DNA of 36,536 bases. Source: a virus. Positions within the stretch are counted from its first letter, which is position 1, and each line of letters begins with the position of its first letter. The notes beneath the pieces were generated by a model. That model searched no databases. It saw only the letters and a program-made list of their open reading frames with translations, and was not told the origin of the DNA. Of the stretch, positions 29,991 through 36,536 are shown in pieces. The position numbers were made by a program, and so were the translations under genes. The stretch covers positions 1 to 36,536 of IMG/VR virus record IMGVR_UViG_3300031976_000989. One strand, given 5' to 3'.

Positions 29991-31138
29991 GCGATTTTGA
30001 AGACGTATTAAAAGACAACGGCGTACCAACCACGGAAGAGGAAATAACCGCCAAGTTTCGTGAAGTATTGGCCGAGTCGGGTTCGACCATTGCCAATGAT
30101 TCGAACTATTCACCGTTTTGGCGTTTGATCTCGGCTATCGCTACCAAGCCATTTTTATGGCTTGTGCAATTGCTTATTAAAACCGTCATGCCGCAGTTTT
30201 TCCTTAAGACCGTGGGTGAAAGCTTTATTGAATTATGGGGCGATAGTTACAACTGCCCACGTAAACAAAGCCAATTTTTGAAAGGCCGCGTTGTATTCAC
30301 AAGAGCCAATACAGCGGGAACTTTCACCGTGCCGGCGGGCACCATTGTTTATACGGATTTGATCAACAACACCGTATACAAAGTGATTACCGATGTAGAG
30401 GCTATTTTTCAGGATGGCGAAGTGGGGTTGATTGTCTCGGTGACGTCCGAAAAAGCCGCTACCGCTTACAACTTAGAAGCGGGCTACTTTAGCAAGTGCG
30501 ATGTAGACGGCATAAGCGTTACCAATCCAAACGATTGGATAGATCAAGTGGGCGCGGATATTGAAGAAATTGAAGCCTATCGAGCGCGAATTCGTAACGC
30601 GTTCAACACGTTAAGCCATTACCACACCGACGGCGTTTATAAGTTTTTGATTTCTTCATGGGTGGGCGTTCAGTCGGACAAAATTTGGTTTCAGCATGAT
30701 GCGCCGCGTGGGCCAGGTACAGCAAACGCCTATATTTTGTTTGATCTAAACGCACCGGCACAAAGTTACCTAGAAACCATTAACCGTCAGATTTCGACGG
30801 AAGGTTATCACGGCCATGGTGACGATGTAGTGGCCTACAACATGCCAGAAACCGAGCGCGATTTAATCACTACTTTGTACTTTTCAGACACCTTATTAAG
30901 TGAAGAAAAAGAAGCGAAAAAAGAAGAAGTGCATAACATTATCTACGCCGCCTTTCGTGGCAATGCCGCCTATGATGTGACAAAGACAGCGCCGTTTTCT
31001 CGTTTCTCGTTTACTAATTTGGCGGGCGAAATTTACGACTTAGTAGATGGAATTGAAGACATTGAATTCAACTTAAACAGTATTGTTTCTGAAATGTCGA
31101 TTCCGGTTCTTTCCTCGTTAAGCGTTGTAGAGGGTTAG
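29987..31138 (+). CDS. J: Baseplate J-like protein
   Basis: This 383-aa protein of the baseplate J family (P2 gpJ, T4 gp6-like) forms the wedge. Supporting segments are GRVVFTRANTAGTFTVPAGT, VGADIEEIEAYRARIRNAF and HTDGVYKFLISSWVGV. The start overlaps the preceding stop (ATGA). It is longer than P2 gpJ (about 300). Confidence 0.9.
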   Translation: MSDFEDVLKDNGVPTTEEEITAKFREVLAESGSTIANDSNYSPFWRLISAIATKPFLWLVQLLIKTVMPQFFLKTVGESFIELWGDSYNCPRKQSQFLKGRVVFTRANTAGTFTVPAGTIVYTDLINNTVYKVITDVEAIFQDGEVGLIVSVTSEKAATAYNLEAGYFSKCDVDGISVTNPNDWIDQVGADIEEIEAYRARIRNAFNTLSHYHTDGVYKFLISSWVGVQSDKIWFQHDAPRGPGTANAYILFDLNAPAQSYLETINRQISTEGYHGHGDDVVAYNMPETERDLITTLYFSDTLLSEEKEAKKEEVHNIIYAAFRGNAAYDVTKTAPFSRFSFTNLAGEIYDLVDGIEDIEFNLNSIVSEMSIPVLSSLSVVEG

Positions 31139-31140
31139 CC

Positions 31141-31752
31141 ATGACAGACCGTTACCCATTGCCAGTATGGGAAAGAAAGGGGCCAAACAATAACAGCTTA
31201 AAAAGTGCGTTTGGTGCGTGGTGGGACAAGGCCGAAGGCTGGATAAAAACACCGCTTAACCAAATGGACGCGGAAACCTGCAGCGGCGCGCTATTGAAAT
31301 ATTTCGCATACCAAAAAGACGTAACGCGTTTTACTGATGAACCGGAAGACCTGTTTAGAAAACGTGTGAAATACGCCGAACAAAACGCCATGGATGCCGG
31401 ATCAAAAGCGGGATTTATCCAAATATTTGATCGTCTTGGTATTGGCTATTTAGAAATGTTGGAGCGTCAAGACGAAGTAGATTGGGACGTGGTTTCGTTG
31501 CGCCTTTCTGATTCACAGATTGCCGGAAATATCGATTTATTAGGTTACATCATCCAGCAATACGGGCGTACATGTCGCCGTTATGAATTGACAGTATTAA
31601 CGCCCATTGAAATGACAGTGGGTGTGTTTGAAATAGGGCATTCATGGTCGTTAGACGTGGCAAAACAAGTGATAGAACCATGGGAAGCGCAAACAACAAT
31701 GCAAAACACAGCAATTGGGCATTCGTGGTCGTTAGATGTGGCAAGCATCTAG
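31141..31752 (+). CDS. Baseplate/tail protein I-like, fibre attachment
   Basis: This 203-aa protein lies between gpJ and the fibre gene, the place of P2 gpI, which links baseplate to fibres. The core (AWWDKAEGWIKTPLNQMDAE, then FAYQKDVTRFTDEPEDLFRK) fits gpI-like proteins of K139-type phages. The C-terminus has the motif GHSWSLDVA twice, 27 residues apart. It is followed by a 31-bp gap with a ribosome-binding site. Confidence 0.8.
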   Translation: MTDRYPLPVWERKGPNNNSLKSAFGAWWDKAEGWIKTPLNQMDAETCSGALLKYFAYQKDVTRFTDEPEDLFRKRVKYAEQNAMDAGSKAGFIQIFDRLGIGYLEMLERQDEVDWDVVSLRLSDSQIAGNIDLLGYIIQQYGRTCRRYELTVLTPIEMTVGVFEIGHSWSLDVAKQVIEPWEAQTTMQNTAIGHSWSLDVASI

Positions 31753-31783
31753 TAAATAAATTCGAAAGTAGAGAGAAACAAAT

Positions 31784-33436
31784 ATGGCATTTATTACCAT
31801 TGCGGGTCAGAACCAGATAGCAAAAAAACAGGGTGACAATGTCACTCTGAATATTGCTTCGTTTGTGTTGGCGAACGTGCCAGATTTGGGCAGCGAGCCA
31901 GCAACACGAATAGAAAACATTCCTAACGAGCACGTTGTAGACCAATTGGTTGTTACAAAATCAGGCTATGTAAACACCAATCAAGTCGTGTATTCGCTTG
32001 TGATGGGGTCGGATATTGGTAACTACTCATTTAACTGGGTTGGGCTAGTTGATGATGAAGGCGTTTTGATTGCCGTTACTTATATACCGTTAACGCCGAA
32101 AACAAAAAACGATGGTGGTGTGCCAGGTAACACAATAACGCGTAACTTCTTGCTTGCTTACACAGGTATTCAACAAACAACCGCCATTAACGTTCCTGCT
32201 GAAACGTGGCAAATCGACTTTAGCGCACGACTAAGCGGCATTGACGAACGCGAGCGTTTAGCGAATTTAGACATTTATGGCCATGAAGGCTTTCTTGGTG
32301 ACGGCTGGAAAGTCACCGGATCGGCTGGCACTTATAGCGTCGCCGCAGGCATTGGTTATGTTGGCGGTATTAGAGCCAAAAACACCGCACCGCAAGAAAT
32401 CACAACCGCGACTTTTCCGAATGAGATTTGGTTAAACGTTAGTCTGCAGGGCGACATTTCAGACATGACCGCTGTGTCTGAATTCGTCATCGACACGGGG
32501 CCGTTTGCTGATTATGTTGATGAGAACGGGATTGAACATTACCTAACAAAAATCGCTGATATTGATGCGGCGGGCGTAGTGGTCGAAGCGAGAGTTATTT
32601 CGTATCTGAAAGACATTAAATCCATTGTTGATAAATCAGCAACGGGTAAAAAGTTGTTCGATGTTAGCGGTGACGCAAACGACATTGTCCTAACGTCGAA
32701 AGCCGGAACAACAAAGATTACCGAGTTAAACGACTACGACGAGTTTTCGTTTGTTGTTGCTGAAACAAACACGGATGTTGTGACAATCAAGATCGACGAC
32801 TTAGCGCGATTACCTCTTGCGGGAGTTGTCACTGACACACAGATATTCGAAACCGCATTGCTCACAGTTCGATACATCGCGGGATCGTTCTTCGTAGCGA
32901 ATCAGATCAATCCAAAAACAGGAAATCCCGTGGCGCTTATCGGAGAGATAATTACGTCCCCATTTTCTGCTGTTGGCGCTTGCAAAATGCGCTTTGACAG
33001 CGGTGAACTAAGCCGTGCAACACACCCAATTCTATTCGCCAAAGCGAAAAAAACGGGCTTAGTGGATCAAGCATTGAAAGACGCGGATCTGAAAGAGTAT
33101 GGCGGTAAATGGGGTGACGGAGACGGAACCACAACATTTACGGTACCGATATATGGCGGCGCGTTTTTGCGCTATGCAGACAACGGACGGGGGTTGGATG
33201 TGGGCCGCGAGTTCGGGAGCTGGCAAGGTGATGCTATTCGAAATATCACGGGTAATTTGCCGATCGATATATCAAATCTGATGACGACTGGAGCGTTTGC
33301 GCCAAATGTGCTCGGCGGTACTAATCCCACCGTCGCTACAGCAGAGGGTTCTGATTTTGACGCGTCTCGGGTTGTTCCAGTCGCTGCCGACAACCGCCCA
33401 ATGAACTACTCAATTAACGCCGCGTTTTTGGTTTAG
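31784..33436 (+). CDS. Tail fibre protein with collar domain
   Basis: This 550-aa receptor-binding fibre has an N-terminal phage tail-collar-fibre domain (residues 1-150, MAFITIAGQNQIAKKQGDNV) that anchors it to the baseplate. It has a central shaft (150-380) and a C-terminal collar-type region, GEIITSPFSAVGACKMRFDS then YGGAFLRYADNGRGLDVGRE, ending in the variable tip. It is followed by its assembly factor. The tip presumably sets host range. Confidence 0.9.
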   Translation: MAFITIAGQNQIAKKQGDNVTLNIASFVLANVPDLGSEPATRIENIPNEHVVDQLVVTKSGYVNTNQVVYSLVMGSDIGNYSFNWVGLVDDEGVLIAVTYIPLTPKTKNDGGVPGNTITRNFLLAYTGIQQTTAINVPAETWQIDFSARLSGIDERERLANLDIYGHEGFLGDGWKVTGSAGTYSVAAGIGYVGGIRAKNTAPQEITTATFPNEIWLNVSLQGDISDMTAVSEFVIDTGPFADYVDENGIEHYLTKIADIDAAGVVVEARVISYLKDIKSIVDKSATGKKLFDVSGDANDIVLTSKAGTTKITELNDYDEFSFVVAETNTDVVTIKIDDLARLPLAGVVTDTQIFETALLTVRYIAGSFFVANQINPKTGNPVALIGEIITSPFSAVGACKMRFDSGELSRATHPILFAKAKKTGLVDQALKDADLKEYGGKWGDGDGTTTFTVPIYGGAFLRYADNGRGLDVGREFGSWQGDAIRNITGNLPIDISNLMTTGAFAPNVLGGTNPTVATAEGSDFDASRVVPVAADNRPMNYSINAAFLV

Positions 33437-33445
33437 GAGAAGATG

Positions 33446-33979
33446 ATGGCAACACTATATAGATACGAGACTTCTACTAAATTTTATCTGTTAATCGGCG
33501 TAGTAGAGTCGCAAAAAGATGCGGTCAGTGGTGAGCAACTAACATATCGCAACACAACAGAAAAAAAGCCACTTGCTGAAAAGAAAGGCTTCGTTCAAGG
33601 GTTTGTGACGGGCGATTGGAAATATTACCCAGCAAGCCAAGAATATTGGGTACCAGACGGTTCAAAACATAAAACTGAAGACGGCGAAGAATTACCAGAA
33701 GGCGCGTTACTAGAAGCGCCCGTTATTCCGCCAACGGTGGAAGGTCAGACATCACTCGCAAACGCTGAATGCACACGTCGTATTAATGAGCATTGGAACC
33801 AGATCGGGCAAATTAACGCGTCGTTAGGTGTGTACGGCGAAGAAGACACGGCAAATTGTGCCGCGTGGATTTCATCAAATCGCGAGGCGCTTATTGCATT
33901 ATTAGCGAGTGAAGATTTGCTAGAAATCGACGTGACAGACGATCAATACTGGCCGATTTTTGAAGATGACAGCGAATGA
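33446..33979 (+). CDS. Tail fibre assembly chaperone-like protein
   Basis: This 177-aa protein lies directly behind the fibre gene, with an acidic C-terminus (CTRRINEHWNQIGQINASLG; then DDQYWPIFEDDSE). The R-x-x-I-x-x-x-W pattern near the C-terminus is seen in tail fibre assembly proteins. I prefer the second of two adjacent ATG codons for spacing from AGGAGA. The stop overlaps the next start (ATGA). Confidence 0.72.
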   Translation: MATLYRYETSTKFYLLIGVVESQKDAVSGEQLTYRNTTEKKPLAEKKGFVQGFVTGDWKYYPASQEYWVPDGSKHKTEDGEELPEGALLEAPVIPPTVEGQTSLANAECTRRINEHWNQIGQINASLGVYGEEDTANCAAWISSNREALIALLASEDLLEIDVTDDQYWPIFEDDSE

Positions 33980-34533
33980 TAATTCTCGTTTTAGATAAGA
34001 CAAATATCGAGGGCTACGGACACACGATAAATTGTGAGTTCCCTTTGCCGGAATCCGATTTGTCCGGCAAAAGCTCGTCGACTGCGAGCGCGGAAGAGGG
34101 AGACAAAGCGTGTCGTTTACGCGTTTCGTTGAAAATAAAAACCAATACACCGGACTTGTTGAAAAACATCAAATTGTTAAGCATGGCGAAAGATGAAGAG
34201 AAAGGTACGCGAAAGGTTTACAACATTGAAAACCAAACAGCTAAAGCCTTCGGTGTTCGTCAGGTGCGTTTCGCGGATAAAGTGGCCGCGCAAGAATTGG
34301 AAGAGGAACAAGCGTGGTCTGTGTCGTTTACTCTGATAGAGCATTTATCAATCGCTGAAAAAGTCGAAACACAGAGAATCAAAGCAGAAGAACCGAAAGC
34401 TGCGCCGGCAGATGAAAAAGTCATATCCGAAGTGTCAGCGGCGGAAAGCTTGCCGGCTGGTTGGTTTGAAAAAGGCTTGGCGTGGATCGATTCGAAGTTA
34501 GCAGAAGAGGAAAAAAAGGGCGATGAAGTATGA
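33976..34533 (+). CDS. Late tail protein, baseplate-hub associated (unassigned)
   Basis: This 185-aa protein lies between the fibre assembly gene and the gpD-like hub gene. The N-terminal domain (residues 1-130, ending EQAWSVSFTLIEHLS) looks like a beta-rich structural domain. The C-terminus is charged, helical and low-complexity. K139-type phages carry a similar gene here. A gpU/tube-terminator or hub-cap role is possible but not shown. Confidence 0.65.
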   Translation: MIILVLDKTNIEGYGHTINCEFPLPESDLSGKSSSTASAEEGDKACRLRVSLKIKTNTPDLLKNIKLLSMAKDEEKGTRKVYNIENQTAKAFGVRQVRFADKVAAQELEEEQAWSVSFTLIEHLSIAEKVETQRIKAEEPKAAPADEKVISEVSAAESLPAGWFEKGLAWIDSKLAEEEKKGDEV

Positions 34534-35206
34534 TTACACGCTTAAAATCAATGGTGAAAGGGTGTCGCTGGTTTCGCATGACGTAGCACTAAATACAATG
34601 ATGCCAGGGCGGGCAACATTTACAGTAGAAAGCGCGGTTTCACTAAGTGGAACCGCGTTTTTTTCGTTTGGGGTCGATGGCCGTCAACAACAAGGCCATT
34701 TTTACGGCTATATAGAACGGTCAATACCCGCGGGAAAAGGCGTGCAAACTGTCTTTTGTCGGGAAAAATCCAACATGCTAGAAATGCCGGTTAAATTGGC
34801 ATTGCGCAACGTCACGTTAAAAGAAGTGCTAACCAAGGTTAAGGAAATAACAGGGCTCGGTTTTGATTTACCCGTTGCTGATTACGCGGCTAAAAAAGTG
34901 CCTCACTTCATCAACACGGGCAACGGCTTCCATCTTATCAAAGCCATTGCGGATGTATTCGGCATAAGTGGCTATTTGTGGCAGCAAAGGCGAGACGGTT
35001 TAATCTATGTAGGATCGTGGAAAGACGGTCACTGGCCAGACACACCAATACACATACCAGCGGCGGTATTGGATAAACAACTGGCAACACAAAGCGCCGA
35101 GATTATGGCAATACCAGGTCTACGGCCAAACTATCTGTTAAACGATAACAGACTGACTAGCGTACGAATGATCGAATCAAAAATGGTGGTTTCATGGAAG
35201 CGATAG
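34523..35206 (+). CDS. D: Tail hub protein gpD-like (short)
   Basis: This 227-aa protein has features of the gpD/gp27-like baseplate hub: GRATFTVESAVSLSGTAFFS, then VKLALRNVTLKEVLTKVKEI and VPHFINTGNGFHLIKAIADV. P2 gpD is about 390 aa; here only the central part is present and the missing piece may be supplied by the flanking ORFs. It overlaps both neighbours by a few bases. Confidence 0.78.
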   Translation: MKYDYTLKINGERVSLVSHDVALNTMMPGRATFTVESAVSLSGTAFFSFGVDGRQQQGHFYGYIERSIPAGKGVQTVFCREKSNMLEMPVKLALRNVTLKEVLTKVKEITGLGFDLPVADYAAKKVPHFINTGNGFHLIKAIADVFGISGYLWQQRRDGLIYVGSWKDGHWPDTPIHIPAAVLDKQLATQSAEIMAIPGLRPNYLLNDNRLTSVRMIESKMVVSWKR

Positions 35207-35934
35207 TTGAACGCGTACTTATGCGCAAATACCCAGAATTAAAGAGTGGTTGGCATTTACCCATGTGGGCCAAAATAACCGATACACTCACACCATTAGC
35301 GGGGGAAACGGTCACCGAAGAAACGCCCGTGTATTCCGTGTCGGTTCAATTACTAAAGGCGAGTGGTGAAGAAGACAAAGACATACCAGTAATAGAGGAT
35401 GTTTTATTACCCGTTCCGGCTGGCGGTGAACAGCGCGGCTTTTGGTCAAAGCCAAGCAAAGGAACCATTGTTGAATTGGCCTTTGCTTACGGATCGCCCG
35501 CACACCCGTTCATTAGGTCCATATTGCCACATGGTTTGAAACTGCCCAACATGGCTGAAACGTCACAGCGCTGGCAACAATCAGAAACCGGATACCTACA
35601 AGTAAACAAAGACAACGAGTGGGAAGCCAAAGGAAAGAACAGCACAACCGAAATCGAAAAAGACTTAAGGTTCAAGGCGGGCCAACTGCATGAAATGATC
35701 GCAGCCAAGCACCATGCGGGAGACGATACGACAAACATTTATAGCCTGCTTCACGACCTAATGAACACCGTGGCAGACCTCGCAAAAATTGCAGGAACGC
35801 ACAATCATTCATATACATGGAGTGATCCAGGTGGAGCGGGCACAACATCCCCACCAATGAACACCGCCAGCTACACACAAAAAGGCGCGGAAGCCACGGA
35901 ACAAGCGGGCAAGCTGAAACCATTGCTTAAGTAA
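35194..35934 (+). CDS. V: Baseplate spike protein gpV-like
   Basis: This 246-aa protein has an N-terminal OB-fold-like region (VYSVSVQLLK, LLPVPAGGEQRGFWSKPSKG and TIVELAFAYGSPAHPFIRSI). Its C-terminal spike region has GTHNHSYTWSDPGGAGTTSP. H203 and H205 form an H-x-H motif like the iron-binding tip of P2 gpV. It is the last late gene, and a strong terminator follows it. P2 places V earlier in the tail operon, so its position here fits the HP1/K139 branch. Confidence 0.8.
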   Translation: MEAIVERVLMRKYPELKSGWHLPMWAKITDTLTPLAGETVTEETPVYSVSVQLLKASGEEDKDIPVIEDVLLPVPAGGEQRGFWSKPSKGTIVELAFAYGSPAHPFIRSILPHGLKLPNMAETSQRWQQSETGYLQVNKDNEWEAKGKNSTTEIEKDLRFKAGQLHEMIAAKHHAGDDTTNIYSLLHDLMNTVADLAKIAGTHNHSYTWSDPGGAGTTSPPMNTASYTQKGAEATEQAGKLKPLLK

Positions 35935-35955
35935 CCAACACACCAAACAACAACC

Positions 35956-35980
35956 AAAGGGCGCACACAGCGCCCTTTTT
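35956..35980 (+). terminator. Terminator of the late tail operon
   Basis: AAAGGGCGC ACACA GCGCCCTTTTT is a perfect GC stem with a T-run, 22 bp after the last tail gene. Confidence 0.92.
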
Positions 35981-35996
35981 CATGCCAGTAGCCAGC

Positions 35997-36050
35997 CCGC
36001 GCGCCGCTTCCCCGACCCCCAAAAAGCACTCCTCCCCACGCCCGCACGCT
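35997..36050. other. C-rich tract, candidate cos site / G-quadruplex
   Basis: The segment around GCTTCCCCGACCCCC (36006-36020) and CTCCTCCCCACGCCCGCACG is strongly C-rich and non-coding. On the minus strand it reads CGGGGAAGC, close to the CGGGGAAAGC core of P2-type cos sites as I recall it. In HP1 the cos ends lie between the tail genes and att, as here. The four G-runs on the minus strand could also form a quadruplex. The rest of 36051-36335 shows only AT-rich sequence with no convincing gene. Confidence 0.35.
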
Positions 36051-36335
36051 TTACGCTTTTTTTTATTCCTGCAATTCTAAAAGCGCAATTAAAAGGCGCC
36101 ACAGCCCGTATACAGTGCGTTTCTATAAAAAATGGAATTGCAACAACATGAAAGAAATTGCAGCTTAAAAAGCCTTAGAATAGACATAAAAAACGCTGAA
36201 AGCCTTATGGTTTCCGTGCTGCGCTGTTTTCATCATCTAAAACACTGCAAAAAAACGGCATGTATTAAAATGAGCGAAAAAGTAAGAGGTTTGATAGAAT
36301 CCCGCCCAATTGTTAAAAATAGCTTGGGCGTGGTT

Positions 36336-36376
36336 CTGTACAAAAGAAAATTGTGTACATAACGGCGTACATAAAA
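36336..36376. repeat. Putative integrase arm-type sites, right end
   Basis: CTGTACA (36336-36342), TGTGTACAT (36352-36360) and GGCGTACATAAAA (36364-36376) repeat the motifs at 221-285 in the same orientation. They sit just upstream of the phage-supplied prfC start. They may therefore also overlap the promoter now driving prfC. Confidence 0.55.
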
Positions 36377-36391
36377 ACGGAATCACAAAGA

Positions 36392-36536
36392 ATGAACGAA
36401 AAATTTATCAATGAAATCAATGATAGACGCACATTTGCTATCATATCCCACCCTGACGCTGGTAAAACAACGATCACTGAGAAACTATTATTACTAGGGC
36501 AGCTAATCCAGACAGCGGGCTCAGTAAAAGGCAGAA
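36392..36536 (+). CDS. prfC: prfC 5' end (release factor 3) with phage-supplied start, partial
   Basis: The frame [20 protein letters not shown] continues with the P-loop PDAGKTT and runs off the window (residue 48). RF3 is the GTPase that recycles RF1/RF2 after termination. The first 18-21 codons come from the phage side of the crossover; the native ones are stranded at 27-113 and differ (MADQTFLNEVSDRRTF). The visible ribosome-binding site is weak, and the promoter must lie in phage DNA. The gene therefore appears intact but re-headed. Confidence 0.92.
   Translation, partial: MNEKFINEINDRRTFAIISHPDAGKTTITEKLLLLGQLIQTAGSVKGR
36431..36465. other. attR, right attachment junction in prfC
   Basis: This carries the same core as attL: TCCCACCC at 36446-36453, with the preceding GATAGACG and ATCAT matches. 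Sequence left of the core is phage-derived prfC mimic; right of it (TGACGCTGGTAAAAC) is host prfC. Confidence 0.8.

Noticed and set aside
36132-36362. 76-aa ORF before attR
   Set aside because: It has no ribosome-binding site, its composition is atypical, and it runs through the arm-type repeats; probably not a gene.

Overview
The window holds one complete, compact P2-superfamily temperate myophage (Peduovirus relatives, gene order closest to the HP1/K139 branch) integrated into the start of prfC, the gene for peptide chain release factor 3, in a gammaproteobacterium. The moderate-to-low GC and the prfC sequence suggest a marine Oceanospirillales-like host; this is a guess from composition and not a taxonomic assignment. 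The displaced 5' end of host prfC is at 27-113. The prophage runs to about 36.45 kb and ends by supplying a new start codon and 5' end for prfC, which reads on in frame out of the window. This is the same integration logic as the SXT/R391 elements, whose integrase the phage integrase resembles.

Layout. (1) 1-4.35 kb: attL, arm-type repeats, int, then an AT-rich cargo block. The block has a HEPN-motif protein directly behind int, a broken second copy of the int 3' end, a minus-strand pair (membrane protein plus small basic protein), and a 10-bp tandem repeat. (2) 4.35-7.38 kb: a small acidic ORF, then the minus-strand alpA/cox-like operon, which includes a miniature protein resembling the core of the phage's own HUH replication protein, and the CI repressor. 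Similar operator-like palindromes lie at the CI/Cro switch and over the alpA promoter. (3) 7.38-12.65 kb: plus-strand early operon with Cro-like and CII-like regulators, small membrane and zinc-finger ORFs, an RMF-like protein, the gpA replication endonuclease and accessory ORFs. (4) 12.65-15.66 kb: an accessory region with a C4-like antisense RNA region, a KilA-N protein, a minus-strand membrane protein, a secreted HNH nuclease, two possible micro-ORFs and a 121-bp tandem repeat. (5) 15.66-35.94 kb: the late genes. A portal-adjacent ORF, portal (Q) and terminase ATPase (P) run leftward. Scaffold/protease (O), capsid (N), small terminase (M), head completion (L), tail completion (R, S), sheath, tube, endolysin, two holins, tail chaperone with a probable -1 frameshift, tape measure, baseplate, fibre and hub genes run rightward. 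(6) 35.94-36.54 kb: terminator, a C-rich candidate cos, arm-type repeats and attR/prfC.

The head, tail, lysis, replication and lysogeny modules all look intact, so the prophage is plausibly functional. No Ogr/Delta-type late activator was recognised. The least explained items are the HUH-like miniature, the HEPN cargo bracketed by duplicated int sequence, the two membrane-protein cassettes, and the structured region at 15.07-15.65 kb.
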